Shown one piece after another: positions 43,705-52,945 of a DNA stretch of 64,000 bases; positions within the stretch are counted from its first letter, which is position 1, and every line of letters begins with the position of its first letter. The notes beneath the pieces were generated by a model. The model had not been told where the DNA came from. It saw only the letters and a program-made list of their open reading frames with translations, and did no database searches. The stretch lies in contig NZ_MAQX01000036.1 of assembly GCF_001682865.1 (NCBI RefSeq), positions 124,001 to 188,000 of the forward strand. The letters are read 5' to 3'. Source of the stretch: Bacillus sp. FJAT-26390 (GTDB lineage: Bacteria > Bacillota > Bacilli > Paenibacillales > Paenibacillaceae). A program made the translations under genes and the position numbers.

Positions 43705-43733
43705 AAAAAAACACCCCCGTTAAGGGGTGTTTT
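43705..43733 (-). terminator. Intrinsic terminator after yqeY
   Basis: AACACCCC and GGGGTGTT stem with a 6-base loop followed by TTTTTTTG on the minus strand, about 20 bases after the yqeY stop. Confidence 0.9.
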
Positions 43734-43751
43734 GTGAGTCCGAATGTTTAG

Positions 43752-44195
43752 TTAGTTGAGATGTTGCTGTACGAGCTGATTTACTAGTTTACCGTCAGCG
43801 CGTCCTTTTGTTTTGGGCAAAAGGGCACTCATAACTTTTCCCATATCGGCTTTGGAAGAAGCACCGAGTTCATGGATGGTCTGCGTTACTATCTCTTGAA
43901 TCTCTTCTTCAGTCAGCTGTTCGGGAAGGTATTGACTAATAATTTCAATTTCGACCTCAAGACCCGCTACTAAATCATCACGGCCGGCTTTTTTAAATTC
44001 TTGGAGGGAATCTTTACGTTGTTTGATTTCGCGACTCAATATATCAAGCACTTCTTTATCGTCCAAAGGACGCTTGAGATCGATTTCCAAGTTTTTCACT
44101 GACGCGCGCATCATACGAATTACGGAAAGCTTAAACTTGTCCTGATTCTTCATGGCTTGCTTCATATCGTCGGTCAATCTTTCGCTCAGGTTCAT
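43752..44195 (-). CDS. yqeY: GatB/YqeY domain protein
   Basis: 147 residues, helical, with the GatB/YqeY-type C-terminal fold: LKNLEIDLKRPLDDKEVLDIL-type segments, QYLPEQLTEEEI near residue 95 and MGKVMSALLPKTKGRADGKLVNQLV at the end. The family resembles the tail of the Asp/Glu-tRNA amidotransferase GatB and may bind tRNA, but no enzymatic role is established. It lies 15 bases after rpsU and forms a two-gene unit with it, as in B. subtilis. Confidence 0.94.
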   Translation of the reverse strand: MNLSERLTDDMKQAMKNQDKFKLSVIRMMRASVKNLEIDLKRPLDDKEVLDILSREIKQRKDSLQEFKKAGRDDLVAGLEVEIEIISQYLPEQLTEEEIQEIVTQTIHELGASSKADMGKVMSALLPKTKGRADGKLVNQLVQQHLN

Positions 44196-44210
44196 TATGG
44201 AAGGATCCTC

Positions 44211-44384
44211 CTAAAACTTTCTCTTGCGCGCAGCCTCAGACTTCTTCTTGCGCTTCACACTTGGCTTTTCATAATGCTTGCGTTTTTTCACCTCAGCTAG
44301 AACTCCATCTTTAGCGATGGAACGTTTAAAGCGGCGAAGCGCAGCATCAATAGTTTCGTTTTTGCGAACTTTAGTTTCAGACAC
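44211..44384 (-). CDS. rpsU: 30S ribosomal protein S21
   Basis: 57 residues starting at GTG 44384 (V/M-SETKVRKNETIDAALRRFK), preceded by CGGAGGGAAAACTG; the longer frame to 44438 is leader. Basic C-terminus RKRKF. S21 binds the 30S platform and helps initiation. The promoter is TTGACA-N18-TATAAT at 44444-44473. Confidence 0.97.
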   Translation of the reverse strand: MSETKVRKNETIDAALRRFKRSIAKDGVLAEVKKRKHYEKPSVKRKKKSEAARKRKF

Positions 44385-44443
44385 CAGTTTTCCCTCCCTC
44401 CGAAACAGACCGTCCAGAGCTATAACACGGTTTATCAAATTTC

Positions 44444-44473
44444 ATTATATGTCAAACCAAAAGGCAGTGTCAA
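44444..44473 (-). promoter_or_regulatory. Sigma-A promoter of rpsU-yqeY
   Basis: Minus-strand perfect TTGACA (44468-44473) and perfect TATAAT (44444-44449) with an 18-base spacer; the -35 box overlaps the last codons of the upstream hinT gene. Confidence 0.85.
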
Positions 44474-44823
44474 CTTTGGATATTTGCCAGCTGCGAAGAA
44501 AGTTTTGTTCCCCCTAGCAAATGGATATGCAGGTGATAAACAAGCTGTCCTCCATCGGAATTAACATTGTTGACAAGACGGTAACCTGACTCCGCGATCC
44601 CTTGCTCCTTGGCAATCTGGCGGGCTACCGAGAACAGCTCGGCTACGACCGGATCATCTTCATCGGTTACGTCATTCATGGTCGGAATATGTTTCTTCGG
44701 AATGATGAGAATATGTACCGGAGCAGCTGGCTGTATGTCGTGGAATGCGAGAATTCTGTCGTTCTCAAAAACCTTCTTCGACGGAATTGCGCCTTCGATT
44801 ATTTTGCAAAAAATACAGTCCAT
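44470..44823 (-). CDS. HIT-family nucleotide-binding protein (HinT-like)
   Basis: 117 residues from the ATG at 44823 (MDCIFCKIIEGAIPSKKVFEND); an upstream GTG 3 codons earlier is part of the ribosome site region (GGGGGTGA). Histidine triad HLHIHLLGG near the C-terminus is complete. Such proteins hydrolyse adenosine phosphoramidates. It lies just upstream of the rpsU promoter, on the same strand, and has its own promoter upstream (44856-44885). Confidence 0.94.
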   Translation of the reverse strand: MDCIFCKIIEGAIPSKKVFENDRILAFHDIQPAAPVHILIIPKKHIPTMNDVTDEDDPVVAELFSVARQIAKEQGIAESGYRLVNNVNSDGGQLVYHLHIHLLGGTKLSSQLANIQS

Positions 44824-44855
44824 GTGATTCACCCCCTGTTCAATAACCTTCTCTT

Positions 44856-44885
44856 ATCATAACGAAAAATCGGGAGCGAGTCCAA
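44856..44885 (-). promoter_or_regulatory. Candidate promoter of the HIT gene
   Basis: Minus-strand TTGGAC (44880-44885), 18-base spacer, TATGAT (44856-44861), about 33 bases before the HIT start. Confidence 0.6.
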
Positions 44886-44912
44886 TGGAATACCAGACTG
44901 CCGGCTCATGCA

Positions 44913-45515
44913 TTATTTTGATGCGCTTTTCATCGTTTCTTGAAGCTTCGAAACCAGATCAATCCAGTCAAGCCCGCTGGACAAGCGGATTAAAGCGATT
45001 CGGTTATCGGCGATGCTGGTATTGAAGCCATTCATCGTTTCAGACATAGCTTCAAAAGAACTTTTTAATCCTGTAGCATAGCTTTGTTCCTCTTCGTTTA
45101 GCGCACCGTTGTAGCTTCCTAGTGATTGCAAGCCTTTTTCGGCATTAGCTAAAAAAGCCAGTGTCGATTCCGAACTAAATTTCTCCGGTTCAGCAGATAC
45201 GCTCGCCGCTTCTTCAGTGAGCTTAGCTACAGCATTTCCTTTTGCCGTTACTCTGCCTGCATCAAATTTTACGTTAAGGCGTTCCTCTAAGCTTTTGCTT
45301 TGCAGCATCGCATCAAGCACCGGAATCATTTCATCCACATATTGCTTCGACTCCATGGCTGCCGCAAAAATCTTTTGGCCTTTTACAAAATTATTTTCCT
45401 GCTTATGCTGTAAAAATTGTGAGTATAAAAATACATTGCCGATTAAGCTGAATACGAGAATAACAAGTGTAATCGGCAGCGCGATCGAGCGTTTGCCCGT
45501 TTGCTGCTGTTCCAA
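44913..45515 (-). CDS. Membrane-anchored protein of unknown function downstream of addA
   Basis: 200 residues. One N-terminal helix (IALPITLVILVFSLIGNVFLY, residues 11-31), then an extracytoplasmic helical region with no Cys and many Ala, Glu, Ser and Leu residues, which suggests a coiled-coil or helical bundle. I do not recognise the family. It starts 15 bases after the addA stop on the same strand, so it is probably co-transcribed with addBA, but nothing links it to recombination. Confidence 0.6.
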   Translation of the reverse strand: MEQQQTGKRSIALPITLVILVFSLIGNVFLYSQFLQHKQENNFVKGQKIFAAAMESKQYVDEMIPVLDAMLQSKSLEERLNVKFDAGRVTAKGNAVAKLTEEAASVSAEPEKFSSESTLAFLANAEKGLQSLGSYNGALNEEEQSYATGLKSSFEAMSETMNGFNTSIADNRIALIRLSSGLDWIDLVSKLQETMKSASK

Positions 45516-45530
45516 CTTCGCAGCCTCCTT

Positions 45531-48500
45531 TTATGCTTTGTTCGTTTGCTTCAGCTCCACAGACTGTCCGCCGTCAAAGAAAAAGACATGGCACTCATCC
45601 ACTTTGCGCCCGAGTACGGATTCGATCGCTTCCGCATACAGCTCAAGCTGAAACCTATGCCTCTCTGCCGCTTCTGCCCATTGCTGCCTGCTGATCCGAT
45701 CCGTCTTGTAATCTAGCAATACGACGCCGCGCTCATCCTCAAACAAGCAGTCGATAACGCCTTGAATCAATATTGGTTCCTGCATTAACGCTTCGCTGGA
45801 ATCCGGATATACCCGGCTCGCAGGAAACATGCAGCTGAAGGGAACCTCCCTACGTACCCACTCAGAGGCTAGCAGCCGCTGGCCTAGCTCACTTGTGAAA
45901 AACGCGGCGACGGCTGTCAGATCAATCGCCTGCGACTGCTTAACCGTCATTAAACGGCGTTTAATCATGTCGTCGAGCGTTAGTTTCAACCTCTCCTCAT
46001 CTGCTGGCTCCATAAGGGATACATGCTGCATGAGCAAATGGTTGACAGAGCCTTTTTCCGCCGCTGTAAGCGACTTCTCTTCCATGAAGCTGGGACGGCG
46101 AAGGCGCAAGGTGTAATTAGCAGCCGGAATGGAGAATGGGTCCGCTTGCTCAGCATAATCATTACTCTGCGGCTCCTCCAAAGGAACCGCATCCTCCATT
46201 ACTTCCGCATGCAGCCTTTTCATTTCGGTAACCGATGTTTTGGCTGCAAGCAGCGCCGCCTCTTGATGCGGATATTGCCATTCCAGCCGGGATCGGAGCT
46301 GCCGGTCCTCCTCGACTTGCTCAAGCAAGGCCAAGGAAGTTACGGCTTGCAGCCTTTCTTCCTTAGCCAAATCCTCTTGGTCAGGCTCTTCTACCGCCGC
46401 GGCGGCTTCCGTGCCGAATATCGAAGCCGATACGATTCCAGCTTGCCACTTCGGCGCGTTCTCGTCCGCCTGCTGCTTTGCCGCGATTTGCCTTGCGGCG
46501 AGCGGCCCAAGCCAGTCGATAAAGGATCTTGCGGAAGCCACGCGGAAATCCGGCATTCTGCCATTCGCATCAACTGAAGCCAGCCAGCGCCGAAGCTTTG
46601 CTTCCGCGTCCGATACCGTTGCGACAAGATACATTTTTTCCTTTGGCCTAGTCAAAGCAACGTATAGAATCCGCATTTCCTCTGCAAGCATCTCTCCTCG
46701 CATTGCCCTTCTAATCGCCAAATAAGGAAGCGTAGGGTAGCTGATACGGAGAGCCGGATCAACAAAGCGGGGGCCAAATCCAAGCTCTTTATGCTTCAGG
46801 AAAGCGCTGCGTACGTCCTGCTGATTGAACAGCTTGCCAAGACCAGCCACAAATACGACCGGAAACTCGAGACCTTTGCTCTTATGGATGGACATGATGC
46901 GCACGACATCCTCTTGTTCGCCGAGCGCTCTTGCCGTCCCTAGATCACCGCCGCTATCGCGCATGCGCTCGATAAACCGCAGAAAACGGAACAAGCCGCG
47001 GAACGATGTCGCCTCGTATTGCCGCGCACGGTCATGCAGCGCTCGCAAATTCGCTTGTCTTTGCGTTCCGCCCGGCAAGCCGCCTACAAAGTCGTAATAG
47101 CCCGTTTCACGATAGATTTCCCACAGCAGATTAGCTAGCGAGCCCTGCCTTGCTTCCTCGCGCCAACGGTCCAAGCTCTCCAAAAACAATGAAAGCTTTC
47201 TGCGAGTGTCATCCTCCAGAAGCAAATCTCCAGCCGCTGCAAGCACCGCATCGTAATACGTCGATTTTGCCGATTGGATGCGAATGCGGGCTAACTCTTC
47301 CCCATTTAGCGCAAATAAAGGCGAACGCAAGGCTGCTGCCAGCGGTATATCCTGATACGGATTATCGATGACGCGAAGCAACGATAACATCGTCTCTACT
47401 TCAATCGCGTCAAAATACCCGCTGTTCAGCTCTGCATATGCCGGGATGCCGCTCCCTTGAAGCTCCTCAATAATGATTGGCGCCCATTGCTGCGTCGCTC
47501 GCAGCAGAATGACGACATCTCGCCACTGCATAGGCCTGTTCTCGCGCCGCTTCCCGTCATAGACCTGAAAGCCGCTGTCGATTAAGGCATTCAGCTGCTG
47601 CGCGATCCAGCGAGCCTCAAGCTGCGCCGTTTTCAGTTCGGAAGGCGACTCCGCTTGCGTAGCTAAATTGCCTTGGTCGCCATCATCCGTTAGCTCAGAG
47701 GTCTCCGCATTTTCGGCATCATCATCCTCGGCGTCATCCATATCCCCTTTGTTTAATACAGCAAACTCCACTTGGAAGCGGTCAGCCGGTACCGGATTCG
47801 GATAGGAGGCGCCGCATACAAGCTCCGCTCGCTCGTCATAGTCCATCTCGGCCACATTCTCACGCATGATCGCACGGAACACCGCATTTACCCCGTCAAC
47901 AACCTCTGAGCGGCTGCGAAAGTTGCGCGCCAAGTCAATACGCAGGGCATGAGGGACATCCGTTTCAGTCAGCTTGCTCGTTTCCCGGCGCGAGAGGTAG
48001 GATTTGTATTTTTGCAAAAAGAGCTTCGGCTCCGCAAGACGAAAGCCATAGATACTCTGTTTGACATCGCCTACCATAAAACGATTCCCTGCGCCAGGGC
48101 GCTCGATTAAGGATACGATAGCCTCCTGCACCATATTGGTATCCTGATATTCATCCAGCAAAATCTCATCGAATTGCTGCTGGAATTCAATCGCGGCTAC
48201 CGAAGGGGTCATATGCTCCGGCGTCGATGCGGCATCTCGCAAAATCCGCAAGCAGTAATGCTCCAAATCCCCAAAATCAAGCAGCCCTTTCGCACGTTTT
48301 GCCGCTTCATAGCCTTGTCCGAATTCAATAACAAGCTCTGCCAGCGCGCGCATCAGCGGTGCCAGCTCCTGGAGCTCCTCCAGAAATTGCCCGGCATCCC
48401 TGCCGAACAGCTCCTCAGCAAGCGATGTAATCAGCTTCTTCGCTTGATCGCGCAAGTCCTTCGCTTGCTCCTGCAGCGACTTGTCATATTCATCGCCGCG

Positions 48501-49391
48501 CATCGCCTTCAGCTTGCCGAATTGAATCGCTTGAAACGATTCAATCCACTTCTCCCAAGGCTGCGCATGAATCATATCCTCAAGGCCGCGAACAACCTGC
48601 AAATCCTCATCGAACGTTGCGGCATAAGGCGCAGGACCGGCAGGCTGCCGCGTCAAATCCAGCGCTTGATGAAGCAGCGAAGCCGCGCCTTCCAAGGCAA
48701 GCTGGATATCGTTCTTTAAGCTGATCACCCATTGGCTGCCTTGAAGGGCTGCCACGTCTTCAACGTCAAATGCTTCCGCTGTCTGGCGCAGCCAGTGCTC
48801 CGGCCATGGATGGCTTTGCGCAAAATCGTACAATTGCTGTACCAGCCTGTATAAGGGTTCATCGCCGCGCTCGCCGCCATAGCGGTCCGCTAAACGAAGA
48901 AACGCCCCGTCATCTCCAGCTCCCTCGTACTTTTGCTCGAATAGCTGATCAAGCACATCGAGCCGCATCAGCTCGCTCTCCGTTTCGTTCGCTATGCGAA
49001 AGCCAGGATCCAGTCCGATTAAAGGATAATACCGCCGGATAACATCGAGGCAAAAAGAGTGCAGCGTCGTTATGGAGGCACGGTTCATCAAAGCCAGCTG
49101 GCGGCGCAAATGCTCGGAATCCGGTTCACGCTCAAGCTCCTGCTCAAGCGCCAGCCGTATCCGATCCTTCATCTCCGCTGCCGCCGCCTTGGTAAAGGTC
49201 GCAACAAGCAGACGGTCGACGTCGGTATGCGCCGAAATTTTTCGAATAATCCGTTCAACCAGCACCGCTGTTTTGCCCGAGCCAGCCGCGGCAGCAACAA
49301 GAATGTTGGAGCCGCTAGTGACGATGGCATCCCACTGGTCGTCGGTCCATGTGCTGTTTTCCGGTTTGGGGGAATCCTTTGCCGTGTGCAT
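45531..49391 (-). CDS. addA: ATP-dependent helicase/nuclease subunit A
   Basis: 1286 residues from the ATG at 49391 (MHTAKDSPKPENSTWTDDQW), which lies 8 bases after AAGGAG; an ATG at 49397 overlaps the addB stop (TGATG) but is too near that site. UvrD-type helicase motifs: Walker A AAAGSGKTAVLVERI near residue 35, motif II LLDEYQDTN, motif VI ALTRPKEKMYLV. The C-terminal nuclease has VLLDYKTD. AddAB processes double-strand ends for RecA-dependent repair, stopping at a Chi-like site. The N-terminal part is highly charged and the gene order addB-addA is standard. Confidence 0.96.
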   Translation of the reverse strand: MHTAKDSPKPENSTWTDDQWDAIVTSGSNILVAAAAGSGKTAVLVERIIRKISAHTDVDRLLVATFTKAAAAEMKDRIRLALEQELEREPDSEHLRRQLALMNRASITTLHSFCLDVIRRYYPLIGLDPGFRIANETESELMRLDVLDQLFEQKYEGAGDDGAFLRLADRYGGERGDEPLYRLVQQLYDFAQSHPWPEHWLRQTAEAFDVEDVAALQGSQWVISLKNDIQLALEGAASLLHQALDLTRQPAGPAPYAATFDEDLQVVRGLEDMIHAQPWEKWIESFQAIQFGKLKAMRGDEYDKSLQEQAKDLRDQAKKLITSLAEELFGRDAGQFLEELQELAPLMRALAELVIEFGQGYEAAKRAKGLLDFGDLEHYCLRILRDAASTPEHMTPSVAAIEFQQQFDEILLDEYQDTNMVQEAIVSLIERPGAGNRFMVGDVKQSIYGFRLAEPKLFLQKYKSYLSRRETSKLTETDVPHALRIDLARNFRSRSEVVDGVNAVFRAIMRENVAEMDYDERAELVCGASYPNPVPADRFQVEFAVLNKGDMDDAEDDDAENAETSELTDDGDQGNLATQAESPSELKTAQLEARWIAQQLNALIDSGFQVYDGKRRENRPMQWRDVVILLRATQQWAPIIIEELQGSGIPAYAELNSGYFDAIEVETMLSLLRVIDNPYQDIPLAAALRSPLFALNGEELARIRIQSAKSTYYDAVLAAAGDLLLEDDTRRKLSLFLESLDRWREEARQGSLANLLWEIYRETGYYDFVGGLPGGTQRQANLRALHDRARQYEATSFRGLFRFLRFIERMRDSGGDLGTARALGEQEDVVRIMSIHKSKGLEFPVVFVAGLGKLFNQQDVRSAFLKHKELGFGPRFVDPALRISYPTLPYLAIRRAMRGEMLAEEMRILYVALTRPKEKMYLVATVSDAEAKLRRWLASVDANGRMPDFRVASARSFIDWLGPLAARQIAAKQQADENAPKWQAGIVSASIFGTEAAAAVEEPDQEDLAKEERLQAVTSLALLEQVEEDRQLRSRLEWQYPHQEAALLAAKTSVTEMKRLHAEVMEDAVPLEEPQSNDYAEQADPFSIPAANYTLRLRRPSFMEEKSLTAAEKGSVNHLLMQHVSLMEPADEERLKLTLDDMIKRRLMTVKQSQAIDLTAVAAFFTSELGQRLLASEWVRREVPFSCMFPASRVYPDSSEALMQEPILIQGVIDCLFEDERGVVLLDYKTDRISRQQWAEAAERHRFQLELYAEAIESVLGRKVDECHVFFFDGGQSVELKQTNKA

Positions 49392-49396
49392 ACTCA

Positions 49397-52300
49397 TCAC
49401 TCCTTCTCCAGCTGCTGCCAAATCTCTTCCTTAGATGGCTTGCCCAGCTTCCTATATTCGTTTCCTTCGAACTGCGCATCAAACTGGCATACCGCTTTAT
49501 AGTCACAATACTGGCATGGCGTTTTTGTGCCCATGCGATAAGGCTCAATGGATACCTCGCCCGCTTGGATCGAGCTGCCGATCCGGCTAATCGTGCTTCT
49601 GACGGAATGCCTAAGCACATCCCACTGCTCATTCGTAACGACCGAGGAACTGCTGTAGAAGCTTCCGTCACGCTTAAGCGCCACAGGGAGCAGCTCCGAG
49701 TAACCTGTCTCTAGTTCATCATCCATAAGCTTTACGGTTTCCGAATCGGCGGTAACGAGGCCGCGCATCTTGAACCGTTTCAACAGCTGTCCATTGACCT
49801 CGGCTGGACTCATGCTGTTTGTCAGCGCCAGCAGCGGGTTATGAACGTGAAAGTAGAGTACGCCTGCAGGGGACGCAGGCTGTCCAAGCCATGCGGATGC
49901 ATGCGTTACGAGCACGTCGAGATAAGTCAGCATTTGCAGGGAAAGTCCGTAAGCAACCTCTTCCAGCCGCAGCTGCGTGGAGCTTGATTTGTAATCAAGC
50001 ACGCGCAGCAATAGACCTTCTTCCGTCTCAGCCGCATCTACGCGGTCAATCCTTCCGATAATCTCCATCACACCGCCGTCTTCCAGCGGAATGCGCAGGG
50101 AAGGCAGCGTGCCATCCGGTCCAAAATCAACCTCTGTGCCGACCGGGTGAAACTGCGCTCTGCGCGCGTGCTCGCCCAGCATAAGCGCAGCTTGTCCAAC
50201 GATCTCTTTCAATTTGCGGGCAATATATTGAAAACGGCTGCTGCTGAGCAAAATTTGCGATTGAAGCTTAGGTGCCAGCTCGTCGACTGTTTGCGAGGCG
50301 GCGGCTCTAATCTCGGCTTCAGGCATCTTGCCCCAGCGCTCTCCAAGGCCTGCTGCCATCCGGCTGAGCGCCGCATGGAACAACTGCCCCACGTCGGGTG
50401 CTTCCAGGCGGTATAGCTTTCTTTCGCGGAGCTTTAAGCCATGTATCGCAAAATGCTGGAACGGACAGGATACGAACCGCTCCATGCGCGACACGCTAAC
50501 CTGCAGCCGAGCTCCATAAAGCTGCCTAGCGGTATCCTTCGACAGCAGCTGCTCCTGGTTCTCATAAGTTAAGGAGGCTGTCAGCAGCTGAAGCTTGTGC
50601 TGCCATTCCGGCCGAACCGCGAACCAATTGTACATATCCCACCAAAAAGGGGCGATCGTCGCGCCATTTTGCCATTTTCGAATTGCGGCAATTAAATAAG
50701 ACAACGTTCGCTGCGGCTGCGACACGAACATTCTTTGCTCTGATATCGTCAAGCTTGGAGACGGCTCAGCCGCAACATTCTGTACCGGAATGCCGGGAAA
50801 GAGCTGCTTGACATGCCTTACAATCTCTGAGGGAAGCAAGCTTTTGCCTTCCTCGTCTGCTTGGGCCCAGCTTAACCACAGATGCCGGCTTGGCGTCGTC
50901 AAGGCGTTATAAATCATAAACCGCTCATCGAGCAAGCGGCGGCGCACGCCAGGCGCCATCGCTAATCCGTCCTCTGCGAGCCTCTCCCGCTCGGGCTCCG
51001 TAAGAATGCCGTCCTCCTTCACTCTCATCGGCATGACGCCATCGTTGGCACCAAGAACATAACAGACCTGTACATGGCCGGACCTCGTCCGGTCCATGCT
51101 TCCGATCAGCACCTGGTCTAGCGCCGGAGGCACCGCCGCAAGCTTCAAGCTGTCGAGGCCAGCCTCAACCATGCCGGCGAACAGCTCAGGAGATACCGAC
51201 TGCGTACCTGCAAGCTCAACTAACTGATCAAGCAGCTGCATGATGCTGTCCCAGAGCTGGCGGTGGCTTCTGGCCCGCTGCGTCTTCCCATTTTGCGTGT
51301 CCTGCAAGCTCCACCGCTCCAAACGATCCGCTGCATCCGAGTGATCGAGCAGGCGGTATAACGCCTCGCACATCTGCTGGACGTTCTCCGCCTTCTTCAG
51401 CGCCTCGCCGAATCGGCGAAGCGGAGGAACTACGGCTTCTCTTGCAGCAAGCACAATATCGAACTCTCGCTGCGCTTTGTCGCTGATTTTCGTATCGATT
51501 TCCTCGTCATCATCGAGGGAAATCGGAACTAATGGATGCCAGCGCTTCTTATCGAGCCATTTCCAGCCGTCGATGCCTGCCGCTAATGCGAAGTTTTCGA
51601 GCAGATCGAACCACTCGCGCAGCAAGCTGCCATCCATAGGAAACAGCATTTCCGTCTTGACGCAGCGGAACACCGCGTCATACCGCCAGCCGAAGAGCAC
51701 CGTTTCGAGCGCGGACCGGATAAATTCGACAAGCGGATGATGGACTGCCTTCTCCTTCTGATCGACAAAATATGGAATGCCATAATCGGCAAATACAAGT
51801 CCAATATAATCGGTATAATCCTCGCTATTGCGAACCATCACGGCGATGTCGCGCCAGCGAAGCTCCTCCTTCTGCGCTCTGCGAACGATATCGCGCGCGA
51901 CCGCCTCAACCTCGGCTCGCCGATTCGCGGCAGCGTGCAGCGATACGCCGCTGCGCCTGTCCTCATGATCCATCATCGCCCGGTCCGCAATCAGCATCGA
52001 CACTCGATCGCTATAATGCTTCTCAAGATGGGCGAGCATCGGACTGTTTCTAAAGCGGATGGGAAGGTCAGTTCCCAGCACCGTCGGCTCCTGGACATCG
52101 ACCTCGTATTTAGCTGCCAGCTCCATCAGCTTGTTATACGTCTCGGCGGTCGGATGAAAGAGCTCAAGCTCATGCGGCAGCTCTCCTACTTCATAAGACC
52201 GGTTAAGCGTCAGCGTTACCGTAACCTGCGCCGAGGAAGCGATTAGCGCGCCAAGAGCCTCGTACTCGGTTGGCGTAAAGCCATAAAAGCCATCGACCCA

Positions 52301-52912
52301 TATTTGCGCGCCGTGCATGGAGGCTGCGTCCGCGAACCCATTTTGCAAATAACGCAAATAATCCTCGGCGTCGATGTACATGCCCGCGAGTTCCTGCTCC
52401 ATCTGGCTATAAATAAGCTGCAAATCATGCAGTTTACGCTTTAGTAATGTGGACTGCCCCGCACCCGTGTCTGCTGCCTCCTGCCTCTCTTGCAGCAGCT
52501 CCGAATCGATGCCATAACGTTTCCACTCCGTTAACAGCTCCGCAAGACGGTCAATGAATCCAGGCTGCTCTGCACCGCTTTGAAACAACTCCAGCTGAGC
52601 GCCAAGCCTGTGAACGATCTTATATAGCAGCATATGCTTGCCCGTATCGCCGATTGGAACAAGCGCTGTCCCTCCCGTTTCCTGCATAACACGAAAGGAC
52701 AGACGCCGAAAGTTAAGCGCCTGTGCCCTGATCGTGCCATTCAAATCGCCGCTTTGAAGCAGCGCATATTCCGTTTGGAAGGTTGCCTGCTCCGGAACGA
52801 GCATGACGAGCGGCGGCCCGTCCGGCTGAACGCGCAGCTGCTCCCTTATTTCATTCAAGCAATAGGATGTTTTACCGGTTCCCGATCGTCCGATGACAAA
52901 GCGAAGCGACAT
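49397..52912 (-). CDS. addB: ATP-dependent helicase/nuclease subunit B
   Basis: 1171 residues. Walker A-like GRSGTGKTSYCLNEI at residues 8-22 opens an inactivated helicase half. The iron-sulfur nuclease domain is complete: a first Cys in RFVSCPFQHFAIHGLKLRER, then RVLDYKSSSTQLRLEE (catalytic D-x-K) and a terminal CQYCDYKAVC giving three more Cys for a 4Fe-4S cluster. AddB scans for Chi and carries one of the two nuclease sites. The stop overlaps the addA start region. Confidence 0.96.
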   Translation of the reverse strand: MSLRFVIGRSGTGKTSYCLNEIREQLRVQPDGPPLVMLVPEQATFQTEYALLQSGDLNGTIRAQALNFRRLSFRVMQETGGTALVPIGDTGKHMLLYKIVHRLGAQLELFQSGAEQPGFIDRLAELLTEWKRYGIDSELLQERQEAADTGAGQSTLLKRKLHDLQLIYSQMEQELAGMYIDAEDYLRYLQNGFADAASMHGAQIWVDGFYGFTPTEYEALGALIASSAQVTVTLTLNRSYEVGELPHELELFHPTAETYNKLMELAAKYEVDVQEPTVLGTDLPIRFRNSPMLAHLEKHYSDRVSMLIADRAMMDHEDRRSGVSLHAAANRRAEVEAVARDIVRRAQKEELRWRDIAVMVRNSEDYTDYIGLVFADYGIPYFVDQKEKAVHHPLVEFIRSALETVLFGWRYDAVFRCVKTEMLFPMDGSLLREWFDLLENFALAAGIDGWKWLDKKRWHPLVPISLDDDEEIDTKISDKAQREFDIVLAAREAVVPPLRRFGEALKKAENVQQMCEALYRLLDHSDAADRLERWSLQDTQNGKTQRARSHRQLWDSIMQLLDQLVELAGTQSVSPELFAGMVEAGLDSLKLAAVPPALDQVLIGSMDRTRSGHVQVCYVLGANDGVMPMRVKEDGILTEPERERLAEDGLAMAPGVRRRLLDERFMIYNALTTPSRHLWLSWAQADEEGKSLLPSEIVRHVKQLFPGIPVQNVAAEPSPSLTISEQRMFVSQPQRTLSYLIAAIRKWQNGATIAPFWWDMYNWFAVRPEWQHKLQLLTASLTYENQEQLLSKDTARQLYGARLQVSVSRMERFVSCPFQHFAIHGLKLRERKLYRLEAPDVGQLFHAALSRMAAGLGERWGKMPEAEIRAAASQTVDELAPKLQSQILLSSSRFQYIARKLKEIVGQAALMLGEHARRAQFHPVGTEVDFGPDGTLPSLRIPLEDGGVMEIIGRIDRVDAAETEEGLLLRVLDYKSSSTQLRLEEVAYGLSLQMLTYLDVLVTHASAWLGQPASPAGVLYFHVHNPLLALTNSMSPAEVNGQLLKRFKMRGLVTADSETVKLMDDELETGYSELLPVALKRDGSFYSSSSVVTNEQWDVLRHSVRSTISRIGSSIQAGEVSIEPYRMGTKTPCQYCDYKAVCQFDAQFEGNEYRKLGKPSKEEIWQQLEKE

Positions 52913-52945
52913 ACCCAGCTCTCCCGTCTATCCGTTAATTATCGG

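Noticed and set aside
48174..48719. 181-residue plus-strand frame
   Set aside because: Antisense to addA with no start context or family resemblance.
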